This document shows, piece by piece, positions 12,222-22,420 of a DNA stretch of 64,000 nt. The stretch is from Sweltsa coloradensis. Lineage: Eukaryota > Arthropoda > Insecta > Plecoptera > Chloroperlidae. Location: assembly GCA_024449915.1 (NCBI GenBank), contig JAMZAV010000896.1, forward strand, positions 434,001 to 498,000. Direction: 5' to 3'. The stretch's first letter is position 1. Each line of letters begins with the position of its first letter. The notes beneath the pieces were generated by a model. That model made no database searches, was not told the DNA's origin, and saw only the letters and a program-made list of their open reading frames with translations. A program made the translations under genes and the position numbers.

Positions 12222-12762
12222 AGTCGCGTTGATGGATGAGCTTTTTTGGTTGACTTTTTCTATCCAGTGATTACTGTTTTAAGTATGCATGGAATCTCAT
12301 TAGTACTTTTCAAGTTCCACTTCAAAAATAATGTTTTGTTAAATTAGGTTAATACCTGAAAAAACTTATATTAAAACCTTTATTTCTATAAATTCTGTCT
12401 AACTTTTACATTCCCCCCCCCCCCCCCTAAATGCACTACATCACCATTACCATAATGTCCATGTAAAATATGAAGGTTGTAGCCCCATCCGTTAGGTCAG
12501 AATCGGACCAAATATCACAAAGATATCGCACTAAAAATCAGAAAAGTACGATATTCATGAGAAATATTTCTTTGATTGTACCCAAAAACTTGGTAGATCA
12601 AAGTTCAGAGATTTCGAAGGTCCCCTACAATTTTCATCAAGATCACATAATGTTGTTTGCCCGGTAGAGAGCAAACAAACAGAAAAAATAAGAAAAAGAA
12701 AAAACACCTTAGTTATTGTCCTCGAGGTTAGTGAAATTGAAGTCTTCACTTCGCTCATCCAA
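12222..12762 (-). mobile_element. Helitron2/Helentron-like nonautonomous copy (family H1)
   Basis: The minus-strand 5' end is TTGGATGAGCGAAGTGAAGA (right side). The inner inverted match GCTCATCCATCAACGCG lies near the left end. Family core motifs are present: ATTTTCATCAAGATC and TTTGCCCGGTAGAGAGC. An end repeat at the 5' terminus plus its inverted partner just inside the 3' hairpin is the Helitron2/Helentron arrangement. The terminal CTAG is not preserved. A C-run lies at about 12413-12427. Confidence 0.5.
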
Positions 12763-12849
12763 TAAAACCAATTTTTTAAACAATTGAGAATGTTAACTGT
12801 ACCCAGATTATATATTTTTAACCGTTTTATGGGTGAAAAAACACCACAG

Positions 12850-13196
12850 GAATTTTACTTTTAATGACAAAATTAATTCGCATATTACCAGACGGCAAAG
12901 ATGTTACCACAGTGAAATATAATTTAGCTGTTTTTAAACGAAGCCCAAAAATTGAAAGTGAAAGATTGTTTGATAAGGTTCCTACTAATATTAAGAAAAT
13001 TGATTCGTTTCAACGTTATAAGACAGTTTTTAAGGAATATCTATTGGATAATGGATTCTGTAAAGTGTCTTGATTTTTTGGACTGATTATTTGTTATATC
13101 CATGAATTGAATATATTTTTGTAAAATTATGAGATCAGTCATAATATGTTAATGTTATGATGTATGATGAATAATAAATAAAATGAAATAGTTTTC
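12850..13196 (+). pseudogene. LINE ORF2 C-terminal remnant
   Basis: The open frame at 12864-13073 ends in VPTNIKKIDSFQRYKTVFKE and YLLDNGFCKVS. It has the same layout as the LINE tail at 6470-6957 (xLPTNIK...F...K.YLL...F..V). An AT-rich tail with AATAAATAAA (about 13174-13183) follows. The fragment is 5'-truncated, and the MITE at 13197 abuts its 3' end. Confidence 0.45.
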
Positions 13197-13358
13197 GAAT
13201 CTCTTTCAGTTGGTATGGACAGTTTTTGATCAGTAGGTACTTTAGATTTAAAATAGCGACGTTAAAGGTTTTGTAGGTACTTTAGATTTAAAATAGCGAC
13301 GTTAAAGGTTTTGTAGGTACACATAAAAAAAACTGTCCATACCAACCGAAAGAGTACC
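13197..13358. mobile_element. hAT-type MITE, family M1, copy 2 (162 bp)
   Basis: Ends CTCTTTCAGTTGGTATGGAC and the complement of CTCTTTCGGTTGGTATGGAC are inverted. A perfect 8-bp TSD, tagttttc, lies at 13189-13196 and 13359-13366. The interior holds a 57-bp direct duplication around AATAGCGACGTTAAAGG. It lies about 0.5 kb upstream of the TEDC2-like start codon. Confidence 0.85.
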
Positions 13359-13689
13359 TAGTTTTCTTGGCCAAGACCGCACTTAAATAAGAGGCCTCGC
13401 CTGGACATACATAATATTTCAGCAAGTAGCTCACCTTGATACTTATACTATTGCTTGTGGGGTACCTTGTTTTGCTATCATAACATCAACTACGAAGAAA
13501 TTTACTGCGTTTGAGTCAAGATCTTTAATTTCTCAACCTACAGCAGCAGATGCTGCCATTATTTTACTTAATGTGTTCGTTAAGTCCGAGAGTAAAATAG
13601 GAAAGTTGGTATGCCGAGGCTAAAAACTAGTTCGTTTGAATTTTCCCTCTACAAAAGCAGCAAAGTGCTGCAACTCGTAGTCGTCGACG

Positions 13690-13760
13690 GTCGATATATA
13701 TCGATAGGTCGAAATGAGTATGTCAACATTGGGTTGGCGGGAACGGGAAACGAAGGGCCT
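13690..13760 (+). promoter_or_regulatory. Probable promoter region of the TEDC2-like gene (E2F-like and DRE-like motifs)
   Basis: TTGGCGGGAA (13734-13743) fits the E2F consensus. TATCGATA (about 13700) fits the DNA-replication element known from fly cell-cycle promoters. Both are 150-200 bp before the start codon. E2F control would suit a centriole-assembly gene. The start of transcription is not known. Confidence 0.4.
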
Positions 13761-13893
13761 GAAGAAAATTGTGACAGGTGATAGGGTAGGCCTACGCAGG
13801 CAACAGACATAGATTAAATTTATTTAATGTTAATGTAAGTCCATAATTGATTCTTTAAAGTAGTATAAAGTTCACTATTGAACGTGTTTCAAC

Positions 13894-14985
13894 ATGGACG
13901 TGAGTAATACGTCCGTGGATTTATCAAATCTTATTGCAATGCTCGAAAAAATGCTTGAATCAACGAACATAACCAAAAAAAGTGTTGCTAAAAGCTGCTT
14001 CGAGTTACGGAAGTTGTTGAGAGATTGGTGTATTCCTAATCCCAGCGTTCTCGAATCTGTGCCTCCCACATGTATCTGCTTTGAAACTCGGATAAATAAT
14101 GATATAAACATTGAAGAAATTGCGAAAGACATTGAAGATGTTGTTGGGAATGCACAGAAATTAAGAGAAGGGCTAAGCTTTGGCTTACGCTCGACGAAGA
14201 CACGTAGGCCTAGCCCTACGGTTCAACCCGTGAGTAAACCGTTGAAGACATGTACTTCTTCATCACAAATAAAACCTGCTATTTTATCAAAAAATACTCA
14301 AGACTTGCCAAGTCAGTCACCCAGGACTAATAGGCCTAGCCCTAGGCTTAGACCTATTAAACCTGAAAAACGATTTAATCCTAGGCCTAAACCAATTATT
14401 ACCTCAAACCAAAGAAACACAACAAAAGGAATTACCACGCCCAGGCCTAGTGGCAGTGGAAGTATGTGCTCAACGTCAAATCGATCGTCAGTTTCTTTGC
14501 AATCAACGTATCAAAAGGACTTTACATATTCTCCTAGATTTTCAAACACACCTAGGCCTACATGTAGTAAAGTTAAGAACCCTGCTGACTCTGTTAAAAA
14601 TACAAAACCTGTTTCCGCAACATTTACAATGGCCCAACTCGATGCTCTATTAAATCGAGTATCAATTGATTATCGACCTATGAGTATTGCTGAGGACACA
14701 GATTCCTTATCACAAACAGTGCCTTTAATGCACTCGTCCCAAATTTATTACGAGAAACGGGTAAATGACGAGTGTTTAATTCATGGCAAGTCAATTAATT
14801 TGAAACGTACGTTGGAGACCCAGGTGGACTTTCGAGAAGCAATCAACGTACTTGGAGTACCTTTTGAGTTGGTGAAAATCCTCAAGCCCTATCATATTTT
14901 TGTGGATAAATTACAACATGAAGAGGATGAGATCTGTAAAGACAAGAAGGTTTCCAATCAATTCTTGAAACGAATAAATCATATG
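13894..14985 (+). CDS. TEDC2: TEDC2-like, exon 1 (residues 1-364)
   Basis: Tubulin epsilon and delta complex protein 2 acts at centrioles, where it helps stabilise triplet microtubules with TEDC1, delta- and epsilon-tubulin. The ATG is in good context (A at -3, G at +4). The chain opens with a helix (LSNLIAMLEKMLESTNITKK) ending in ELRKLLRDWC, like the vertebrate N-terminus, where a helix also ends in a Leu-Leu-x-x-Trp. A second helix, EEIAKDIEDVVGNAQKLREG, follows. Residues about 100-225 are a disordered Arg/Pro/Ser linker, then FTMAQLDALL and FREAINVLGVPFELVKILKP. The open frame continues to 15207, but I end the exon at the GTAAAG donor (14986). Its phase 0 fits exon 2, and the rest reads into an antisense LINE. 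The family call rests on matching features from memory along all three exons. Confidence 0.7.
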
Positions 14986-15039
14986 GTAAAGAATAATTAT
15001 AGTTCTACAGTATTAGGACTAGGCCCTAGCCTTTACAAG

Positions 15040-15385
15040 TTATTTTATTTTACTGTGGCCACATTGCAACAGGACATGTCCCACAAGTGCAATATCCATT
15101 TCCCGCTTTTGGCAGGGTCAGCTTTGGCTTGCATCAATATTTTTCCACTTTCTATCCTCTCACAATCGTATTTCTTCCATGTCCTCTCAGCTCTCTCTTG
15201 CCTGTAATCTCCTGCTATGGTCTCCGTTCATCTCTTCATTGGTCTCCCTCTTCTTTTTTCCTGCTTTAATCCTCCTTTCATACATTCTCTTCTCTCTTCC
15301 ATCAATCGTTTCATGTGCTCAAACCATCTTAGCATTGTCCTTCCCATCCTGTCAAACTTCTCTACATCTAGAATTTATAAGGACA
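15040..15385 (-). pseudogene. LINE ORF2 C-terminal fragment, antisense in intron 1
   Basis: On the minus strand the sequence reads MGRTMLRWFEHMKRLMEERR, then RRGRPMKR and, after stops, KADPAKSGKW. The signature (R)LRWFGH-x-x-R...GRPxxRW is the C-terminal tail of many LINE ORF2 proteins. It is broken by an in-frame stop. It overlaps the + strand open frame that continues past exon 1, which explains that extension. Confidence 0.6.
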
Positions 15386-15530
15386 GCAATACAACATGAA
15401 ACAATTACTTACAACTTACAAGATTACCAGTACCATGGAATTGAAAATATGAATATGAATGTACAGATGTGTGTGTGTGTTGTACATGTATGAGTGTAAA
15501 TTGTTTGCACATGAGTCCGTTACTCAAACA

Positions 15531-16188
15531 TAGGGTTGCCATATTTCCCAGATTGAAATTCGGGACTTTTGTAGGAACTGAGGGGACAGCAACCGGGTCT
15601 GGGGCAAAGCCCCAGCCGGCGGAGGCGAAAAATTTTTGGGGGACTTTTTCGATGTAAGTTTCCAGAAAACGACGTTTAAGCATTACATTTTTTATGTTTG
15701 TAGTGATGATAGGATACACATTTTCATAAATTAAGGTGATATTGGGTTGGGTTGGGTACTAGGAACTAGAGGTACCATCAAGTTTAACAAACTACAGTGT
15801 TCTATTCACTTTTAAACAGAAAAACAATTTATTCTATTCAGTAACTTCAGTTTCCATAGGCCTGTCTTCAAGCTGATTAGCTTCATCACCTTTTTTCTTA
15901 GCTCAGTCATATTTTTATGAGGAACTTATTCCAGCCAACAACTTAGAATTACTTTTGATAATCATAAAACTCGGTGCAATTTACACCCTTAAATTTATAT
16001 TGCAAGGGCAATATAATAGCCTATATTACAGTAAGAGGATTGACCTTACAGAACTAATGAGAATGCCACATTTGAACCGTAATTCTTTAAAAAACAACGG
16101 TTTTGTTTTGAAATAATTACAAGTATGACTAGTACTAGGATGTGGAAATCTGGACAATCCCGATTTTTCGGGACGAATGGCAACCCTA
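15531..16188. mobile_element. Nonautonomous hAT element with 8-bp TSD, in intron 1
   Basis: The ends are TAGGGTTGCCAT and ATGGCAACCCTA. A perfect TSD, ctcaaaca, lies at 15523-15530 and 16189-16196. Inside the ends are CCCAGATT-GAAATTCGGGAC and its inverted partner near 16149-16174. A GGGGC-AAAGCCCC block at about 15600 also occurs at 33715, so the two share ancestry. There is no transposase ORF. Confidence 0.85.
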
Positions 16189-16419
16189 CTCAAACATTAA
16201 CATTAGTCACTAGTGATGTTGAAAATAGTTTTTTCTTTAACTTTAGTTTGGAAGCAATGAAAATCAGCAATTTGCAAGCACAAATAACAGATTGATCTGT
16301 TACCTGTGGTGCAAGTTCACGTCAGGTCTTAATACCTTTGATTTATAAACTTGTAGAACATAGGCTACTTCTAGGTCTAACCCCTTTATGCCCCTAATGT
16401 TTTTTTTTTTATTTTACAG

Positions 16420-16720
16420 AATGAATCTAGTTGGAGTGAGGCTTTGTGCGAACCATTAGTTACGCTTTTCTCCGAGTATACTGAATTGTTTAGGGAGTCG
16501 TCAAAAATAACCAATTTATCTAAATATAACGCTCTCAACTTTCGAGTAAAACTTGATGCATTGCAACAAAGATACCGAAAGTGCTCCAACCAGAATCCAT
16601 CATATCCTTCTGAAAGTAATGCTGTACAGTCAGCTAAAGTTGAACCAAGTATGGAGAGGCTCTTGGCTGAATGGGCTTTGGCGGGTATTTGGAATGAACA
16701 AAGCATTAATGACTTTAAGG
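16420..16720 (+). CDS. TEDC2: TEDC2-like, exon 2 (residues 365-465)
   Basis: The acceptor at 16411-16419 puts AAT in phase 0, continuing exon 1 without a break. The chain (NESSWSEALCEPLVTLFSEY, FRVKLDALQQRYRKC) is a helical segment comparable to the vertebrate block with a Trp, a central Tyr and a Leu-rich helix. It ends MERLLAEWALAGIWNEQSI. The donor GTTAGT at 16721 leaves one base (phase 1), which fits the two bases at the start of exon 3. Confidence 0.7.
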
Positions 16721-17242
16721 GTTAGTATTGCCTAAAGTAAATTTAAAAATTACTGTCCCCCTCAATGACAATGGTGATATGAACAATGACATACGACCAC
16801 GACAAGGGAACTCCCCTCCCCCCTTCCCATGCCTGTGGCTGGATCTATCCAGTACAGCATATCTGTCTTCCCCACATTCTATCTAGGCTAAATTGGAGCA
16901 TATTGACGTAAGTACTTAAAGGTTGGTGGCCCCTTAAATTGAATTAAACAAATTAGGGCCTACAACCAAGTAGAACAAAAACAGATTTTGGCTATAACCA
17001 GCAGAGAATAATTCCAATAAAGCCCAGTATTATGACCTACTGCTTAATATTTTGTGTGGGACTACATTAACTTGTCACAGCAATCATCTAAATTAATGAA
17101 ATCCGGGACTTCGGACACATGTCTAAAAGTCTTTGGGACACCTAAAAGTCTTTGGGACACTTGGTTAGTGTTAAAAATCGGAACTGTCCCGGCTAATTCG
17201 GGACAATTCACTATGACCAACAAGAGACCGGTAGTATAGATG

Positions 17243-17670
17243 TGGCTCGTTGGTCTTGTGGTTAGCGTATCTGCTTCCAATGCAGAAGGTCCAGGGTTCA
17301 ATTCCCGCCAACGTCAAAAGTTTTTTAACTTCTGATTTGGACTTAAGTCCATCAGTTCTTGTCTTAGGAGTTTGTAAACGGTGACTTTGGAGACGTCCTA
17401 GCAACGAAGCACATAATAAATTCAGAGTTGTGCTGAATCGGCCTTGTTGATTCTGGCGTTGATTTGCGGGTGTTCGCACTGTCCATACCACTAATTGCTA
17501 TATTTCCTATTAAAAATTACAATCTTTGGTTGGTTATCGCTCACTCGCCGGTTGCATCGGGGCCTACAGGGTTGGCTTAGTCGCTTTGATTTAAAGTCCC
17601 CCACTGAAAATCAGTTATATAACTGAGTGGGTAGACTCTAAATACAATTTATTTATTTATTTATTATTTA
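17243..17670 (+). mobile_element. tRNA-Gly(UCC)-derived SINE, full length
   Basis: The head (17243-17315) keeps a tRNA layout: TTGGTCTTGTGGTTAGCGTA (A box), an anticodon arm CTGCTTCCAATGCAG with TCC in the loop, and GGTTCAATTCC (B box). An unrelated body follows, then a conserved 3' hairpin (CCCCACTGAAAATCAGTTA ... AACTGAGTGGG), GTAGACTCTAAATA and a TTTA repeat tail. Other copies or tails are at 21884, 24690, 44950, 46240, 46791, 52227, 57260(-), 59915(-) and 62865(-). Confidence 0.8.
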
Positions 17671-18200
17671 TCCCCCCCAAATACAAAAATTTGTAAAAAA
17701 AAAAACGGCAGCCAAGCTCTCCTTCCAAAGTCTTCGGCTGTGAATGCTGTGAGATATAGAAGTTGAGCCAAGTATTTCATTCTTTCTCCCTAGTTTCGCA
17801 TTGAAAAGAAGTAAGATCATTTCGCCTGTTGACGAGCGCCAAGCCAACCATTTTCGTGGTAAAAAAAGTAAAAATTTTAAACTCAAAATCATAAAAAAAT
17901 AACTTGGCCATTGACTTTACTCTCATTGTACTTTCTAGAGTCCTCGTACCAAAATCAATAGCCAAGTAATTTTTTGTATGATTTTGAGTATAAAATTTTT
18001 ACTTTTTTTACCACGAAAATGGTTGGCTTGGCGCTCGTCAACAGGCGAAATGATCTTACTTCTTTTCAAAGCGAAATTAGGGAGAAAGAATTAAATGCTT
18101 GGCTCAACTTCTATATCTCACAGCATTCACAGCCGAAGACTTTGGAAGGAGAGCTTGGCTGCCGTTTTTTTTTTTACAAATTTTTGTATTCGGGGGGGGA
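17671..18200. mobile_element. Near-perfect palindromic MITE with TA duplication
   Basis: Arms 17671-17920 and 17957-18200 are almost perfect inverted repeats. The ends are TCCCCCCC/GGGGGGGA, flanked by TA on both sides (17669-17670, 18201-18202), as for Tc1/mariner-type elements. The high identity of the arms suggests a recent or gene-converted insertion. Transcribed as part of intron 2 it would form a hairpin of about 250 bp. Open frames on both strands are only mirror images. Confidence 0.8.
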
Positions 18201-18479
18201 TATCACATCTTTTTGTTGTTTGTTTCATATCAAGGCGTGAAATACGTGGAAAGGTGGAAACAGTGCCTTTAAAACAGATTGTCTAGAAACAAAGCTACCA
18301 TCTTTTGTTTTTGTTTACAATCTGTAGGCCTAGTTGGCAATATACAATGTTTTTTTTAAATTTCCTATGGTTAATGTCGTCTTGGGTTTTTGTGTGAATG
18401 ATTTGTTGACCGGACTATAACACATTGATGCACAATTTTAATCAGCAATTAAAATATTAAAATTGTATTAAATACGACC

Positions 18480-18980
18480 TAACGTTTTTCCCAAAGTTAA
18501 GGGTGGTAGGGAACAGTGGGGGTGAAATATCGCTTGCTTCCTGGCAAACTATTATGTTTCATATTATTATGTACCATCATGCCAAATTTCATGCTGATAA
18601 CTCATTCGGGGCCTTCATGGTGAATGCTGGAAATCAAGGTAAAAATAATATAAACTATTAACGATGTCGATGGGGGTTGAAAAAATGTGGTTTAGGAAAT
18701 GAGAATAGGCCGATTGGGTTAAAACACGTTAAAACATAATTTTAATAACTAATTTGAATAAAACATCAATTTTAGATTAGAGCTATGAATTATTCCAATT
18801 TTAGGGGGTGTTGGGGGTGAAATATCGCTTGCCTCTCGCCTCGGCGGATTATTTTTCATATTATTATGTACCAACATAATTTTAATAACTAATTTGATTA
18901 AAAATTCAATTTTGGGTTAGAGCTATGAATTTTTTAATTTTAGAGGATGATTTAGGTGGTGTTGGGGGCGGAAGTATGTA
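18480..18980 (+). repeat. Imperfect internal repeats in intron 2
   Basis: The phrase GGGGGTGAAATATCGCTTGC, followed by CATATTATTATGTACCA, occurs at about 18519-18580 and 18812-18875. TAATTTTAATAACTAATTTGA occurs at about 18738 and 18880 (one base trimmed here in each case). A unit of about 290 bp is partly duplicated. Confidence 0.5.
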
Positions 18981-19497
18981 AGTCTGAGGTACATCTAAGT
19001 GTGGTCCAAGTTTCATCGTTCTAAGATGTACCGTTTTCTCTGTAGGCTCTTATTCCTCTCTGGAAGAATCCCCCCCCCCCAACCAGCCAGCTGAAAGATT
19101 TTCGTCGATTTTTACGCACTTTTTTAACATAGAACGGGCTATCGGATCGGTCTGATTTTTTTGGGGGATGTCATGGACCACATATTAGGTCATATTATAC
19201 CGAGTTTCAAGATTGTAAATCTTTCGGGACGGCGAGTGCAGATAGCTGAAAACCTCCCAACTCGGGTAGGAGTAAACAGGGTCAGTTAGTCATCGCCTTC
19301 TAAGCAGTCGCGTGCGCTTGGCTGCGGGCGAACGACCGTCGCCCTAGATAGCAAACATCAACCAAACAAGCTGGACACGATTCCAGAATGGTGGTTTCAG
19401 AATCAACGAGACAAAAAATCAAAAAGAGAAAACGAGCCACACAACACAACTTAACCACCTTCATATTCACTAATTACATTTGTACTCTTTCTTTTAG

Positions 19498-19763
19498 TTA
19501 TGGATGAGATGCTATGCATCCGGTACAACAATGTGCAGCAACTATCAAGTTTCCGAGAGAATATGCATCGTGCTCAAAGATTACAATATCAAAATCTCAC
19601 CCTGGAAATACTACGTAAGGACATCTTACCACACTTGACAAATTTATGTGTACATGACCCATCAGTTATCCCACTAATTAGAACAGTTGCTGCTCTGTGT
19701 GATTTAAAGAATTTTACACTGCCCATTTTGGTAAAATCTACTAAATTGGCCGATCTGGGCTGA
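19498..19763 (+). CDS. TEDC2: TEDC2-like, exon 3 (residues 465-552 and stop)
   Basis: The acceptor cttttag (19491-19497) supplies TT, which completes a Val codon with the last base of exon 2. The chain is the C-terminal helical domain: RYNNVQQLSSFRENMHRAQR, LTLEILRKDILPHL and PLIRTVAALCDLKNFTLPIL. The vertebrate C-terminus has the same order: a Tyr followed by a Gln-rich helix, a second helix with LLPLV, and a final Cys-containing helix. TGA is at 19761-19763. Confidence 0.7.
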
Positions 19764-19932
19764 AATAATTTGATTTGATAGATAGAATTGTACTCATGGT
19801 ATTTCTTCTTGTTGCACTACTACTTCCTATTAATGGTAAGATCTCATGCCATTACGGCTAGTCGTTGGTCATTTAGTATCCAGTGCGACTTATGCCTTGC
19901 CTAAAACCAATGTTCCTTGCTGCTATTATTCA

Positions 19933-19938
19933 AATAAA
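19933..19938 (+). terminator. Candidate poly(A) signal of the TEDC2-like gene
   Basis: AATAAA lies 170 bp after the stop codon. Others occur further on (for example near 20202), so the site used is uncertain. Confidence 0.4.
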
Positions 19939-21194
19939 TTCATTAAACAAGTACCCTAATATTTTAAGAAATTTTATATGGTTAAAAACTAAAAAGGAAG
20001 ACAAAGTTCTTTTGAAAAGAAAACGTTCAAGGCTAAGTGTTAATTTTAATTGTTTCCATTTGTAATATTTATAATTTATCAAACTGTTTTTTCTTTACTA
20101 AATACTGCTACTATCAAGGTCAAGGTATAATTCATAACTTATTTCAGGAATCTTCTTTACCTAATCGAGTAAGTCAACAAAGTATTATTTCAATGTCTTA
20201 AATAAACAATATTTCCTGTGCAGTGTGCTGACGAAAAGTTATCGGTAAGATTGTAAAATTACAGGTTATGTCACACTTGTCTTGAAAACAATCAAATAAA
20301 TATTAGATATTTTGTATAAGGAAACGATAATTAATCACCTCTTTTCCCAGTGATTTTACACCCCTGTTTGCTTAAGCCGCCACTCCCCCGGATCCATGTG
20401 CTATTAATATTATTAATGTATATATAATATAAATTAAATCATAATTAAACTAAACTGTAGAAGGAAGACTATCATACACTACGGATGTGAACTTAATGGG
20501 GTAAGTGTTCATTTAAATACCTTAGAGTAAGAATAGTGCTCCCCAATTTTTTAAAAATCACAACCCATTCTTAGTTGTGCTTTGTTGTGTGGCCACTCTA
20601 TTATTTTAAAGCTTAAGATGAAGTACAATTAAATTCAGGCCTACCACATTGACCAGTGACCTCTCACTATATATATTTGACCTTCATTATGTTTTAAGCA
20701 TGGCTGTGTAGTGTGCACTTTGCAAATGCATTAGGCCTATGTGTTCTCTAGTTGATCTACGCTACGGTATTAAATGCACTCACTAAATTAAATTATTATA
20801 TAATTTTCGGTCCCTTTGCTTCACAATCCCGTTGATGGATAAACAGTTAGCCAGTTAGTATAGATGGAGCACTCTTTTCCTATGTGCCTTAGTACTTAGT
20901 TTTGTTTTTCCAATTTCTACAAATAACATAATATTTTATAGGTTTATAGGTATTTTATAGTTTGCAGGGCATCCATATGGCTAACACTAACATCCATCAA
21001 AAATATAAAGTATAATCTTTGAAGATGTTGTCCTCATCAAAGAATTAATAAAGTCTAACCAGCAATTCTGTATACTATTTCACTATTTCAAATAACTTAT
21101 GATAGCTGGTTGGAAGGGTATAGTAGTACCATATCTGTGGCTGGCTGCTAACCAATGACGTTGGCATAACAGGGTTGGTTCAGAGCTGCATTAA
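19939..21194. other. No gene seen
   Basis: AT-rich intergenic sequence without a supported ORF or repeat end. Confidence 0.35.
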
Positions 21195-21198
21195 TTAA

Positions 21199-21739
21199 CC
21201 CATCGGCTTACACGTCGGTCGAATCGACGGGCTGTTTGAAATGATCGCCGAACTACCTGGCCGTCGGATCGATGGGCTGGAACAGCATGCTACATTATCG
21301 GTCGTTGTATGAGAATGGTTCGTCCAATCACCAAGAGATTGCGCTCTATGTACTTACACACTTCGCTGCATCCAACGATGTGTTTGGCTCGTATCTCGGT
21401 CAAGTTTTAGCCTGTCTATGCTTGAAGGAATGATTATGTTTGCATTCGTAGGCGGTATGGCAGCGCCCGCTCTATGGCGGCTACGGCAATTTGCAATATT
21501 TTGAAGAATATGACGAAGATGAGGGGTGTGATATTTTGACACCAAGAAAAATTCATAGGAACGTTCATACACCCTAAGACATTTATTTAGGCTATATTTT
21601 AGTTTTTATTTCAAGTAAATCGGGTTCTTTTTGTAGGAGCAGTGAATTTTTCGCTGAGGTGCGCTCCGCACCCCATTTCGTAAAAAATAAATGGATTTTA
21701 GGGGCACTGCCCAGCGATTTTTGATGGTAAGCCGATAGG
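21199..21739. mobile_element. piggyBac-like MITE candidate
   Basis: The ends CCCATCGGCTTAC and GTAAGCCGATAGG are inverted (one mismatch) and are flanked by TTAA (21195-21198) and TTAG (21740-21743). TTAA targets followed by CC are typical of piggyBac; the right flank has one change. Inside the left end are two related blocks, ACGTCGGTCGAATCGACGGG and CCGTCGGATCGATGGG. No transposase domain is seen. Confidence 0.5.
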
Positions 21740-21883
21740 TTAGGCCTGAATGGTGTGCTCCAAATATAAAAAATAAAATAAAATTTGTGGCTCGTTTTTT
21801 TTTTTATTTATTTAATTTATTTATTATTCATTTATTATTTGTTCCGTAACACATTCATTGATTAAATGTATCACAAGTTATCA

Positions 21884-22264
21884 GTTGTATCAGTTGGTCT
21901 TGTGGTTAGCATCTCTGCTTCCAATGCAGAAGGTCCAGGGTTCGATTCCCGCTAAGTTCAGAATTTTTTTAACTTCTGATTTGGACTTAAGTCCATCAGT
22001 TCTTGTATTAGATATTTGTAAACGCAAACGGTGACACTGGAGCCATCCTAGCAACGAGGCACATAATAAATTCAAGGTTGTTCTGAATCGGCCTTGTTGA
22101 TTCTGGTGTTAATCCGCCGGTGTTTGCACTGTCCATACCACTGATTGCTTTATTTCCTATTAAAAAATAAAAAATTGACCTTTGTTGATTCTGGCGTAAA
22201 TCTGAGGGTGTTCGCACTGTCCATACCACTGATTGCTATATAACCTAATAAAAAATATCGAAAA

Positions 22265-22300
<36 letters not shown>

Positions 22301-22420
22301 GGCCTTTTATTATTATTAAAAAATATCTTTGGTCGGTTATTGCTCACTCGTCGATTGCGTCGGGGCTTACAGGGTTGGCTTGGTCGCTTTGGTTTACTTT
22401 CCCCCACTGAAAATCAGTTA
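21884..22420 (+). mobile_element. tRNA-Gly-derived SINE with internal duplication and TTA repeat
   Basis: The head TTGGTCTTGTGGTTAGCATC, the TCC anticodon arm and the B box GGTTCGATTCC match the SINE at 17243. The segment ending CACTGTCCATACCACTGATT is present twice (about 22125 and 22212). A TTA repeat runs at 22264-22303. The 3' hairpin is cut after GAAAATCAGTTA by the MITE that follows. Confidence 0.7.

Larger units (their letters stand above)
14986..16419 (+). other. Intron 1 of the TEDC2-like gene
   Basis: The donor is GTAAAG. The acceptor is a T-run followed by attttacag (16411-16419). The intron is phase 0 and 1,434 bp long, and is filled largely by an antisense LINE tail and a hAT element. 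Confidence 0.65.
16721..19497 (+). other. Intron 2 of the TEDC2-like gene
   Basis: The phase-1 intron is 2,777 bp, with donor GTTAGT and acceptor ctttcttttag. It contains a SINE, a palindromic TA-MITE, and the AT-rich repeats described separately. The part at 19000-19480 shows nothing I recognise except a C-run at about 19071-19080. Confidence 0.65.

Noticed and set aside
14986..15207. Extension of TEDC2 exon 1 to the end of its open frame
   Set aside because: This part is antisense to a LINE tail, has hydrophobic low-information sequence, and would lose the phase match with exon 2.
17243..17315. Functional tRNA-Gly(UCC) gene
   Set aside because: The acceptor stem is imperfect and it continues into a SINE body and tail; other copies are truncated at random points.
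17974..18286. Overlapping frames on both strands
   Set aside because: They are mirror images produced by the near-perfect palindrome.
22150..22407. Frame with an asparagine run
   Set aside because: It translates the TTA microsatellite within a SINE.
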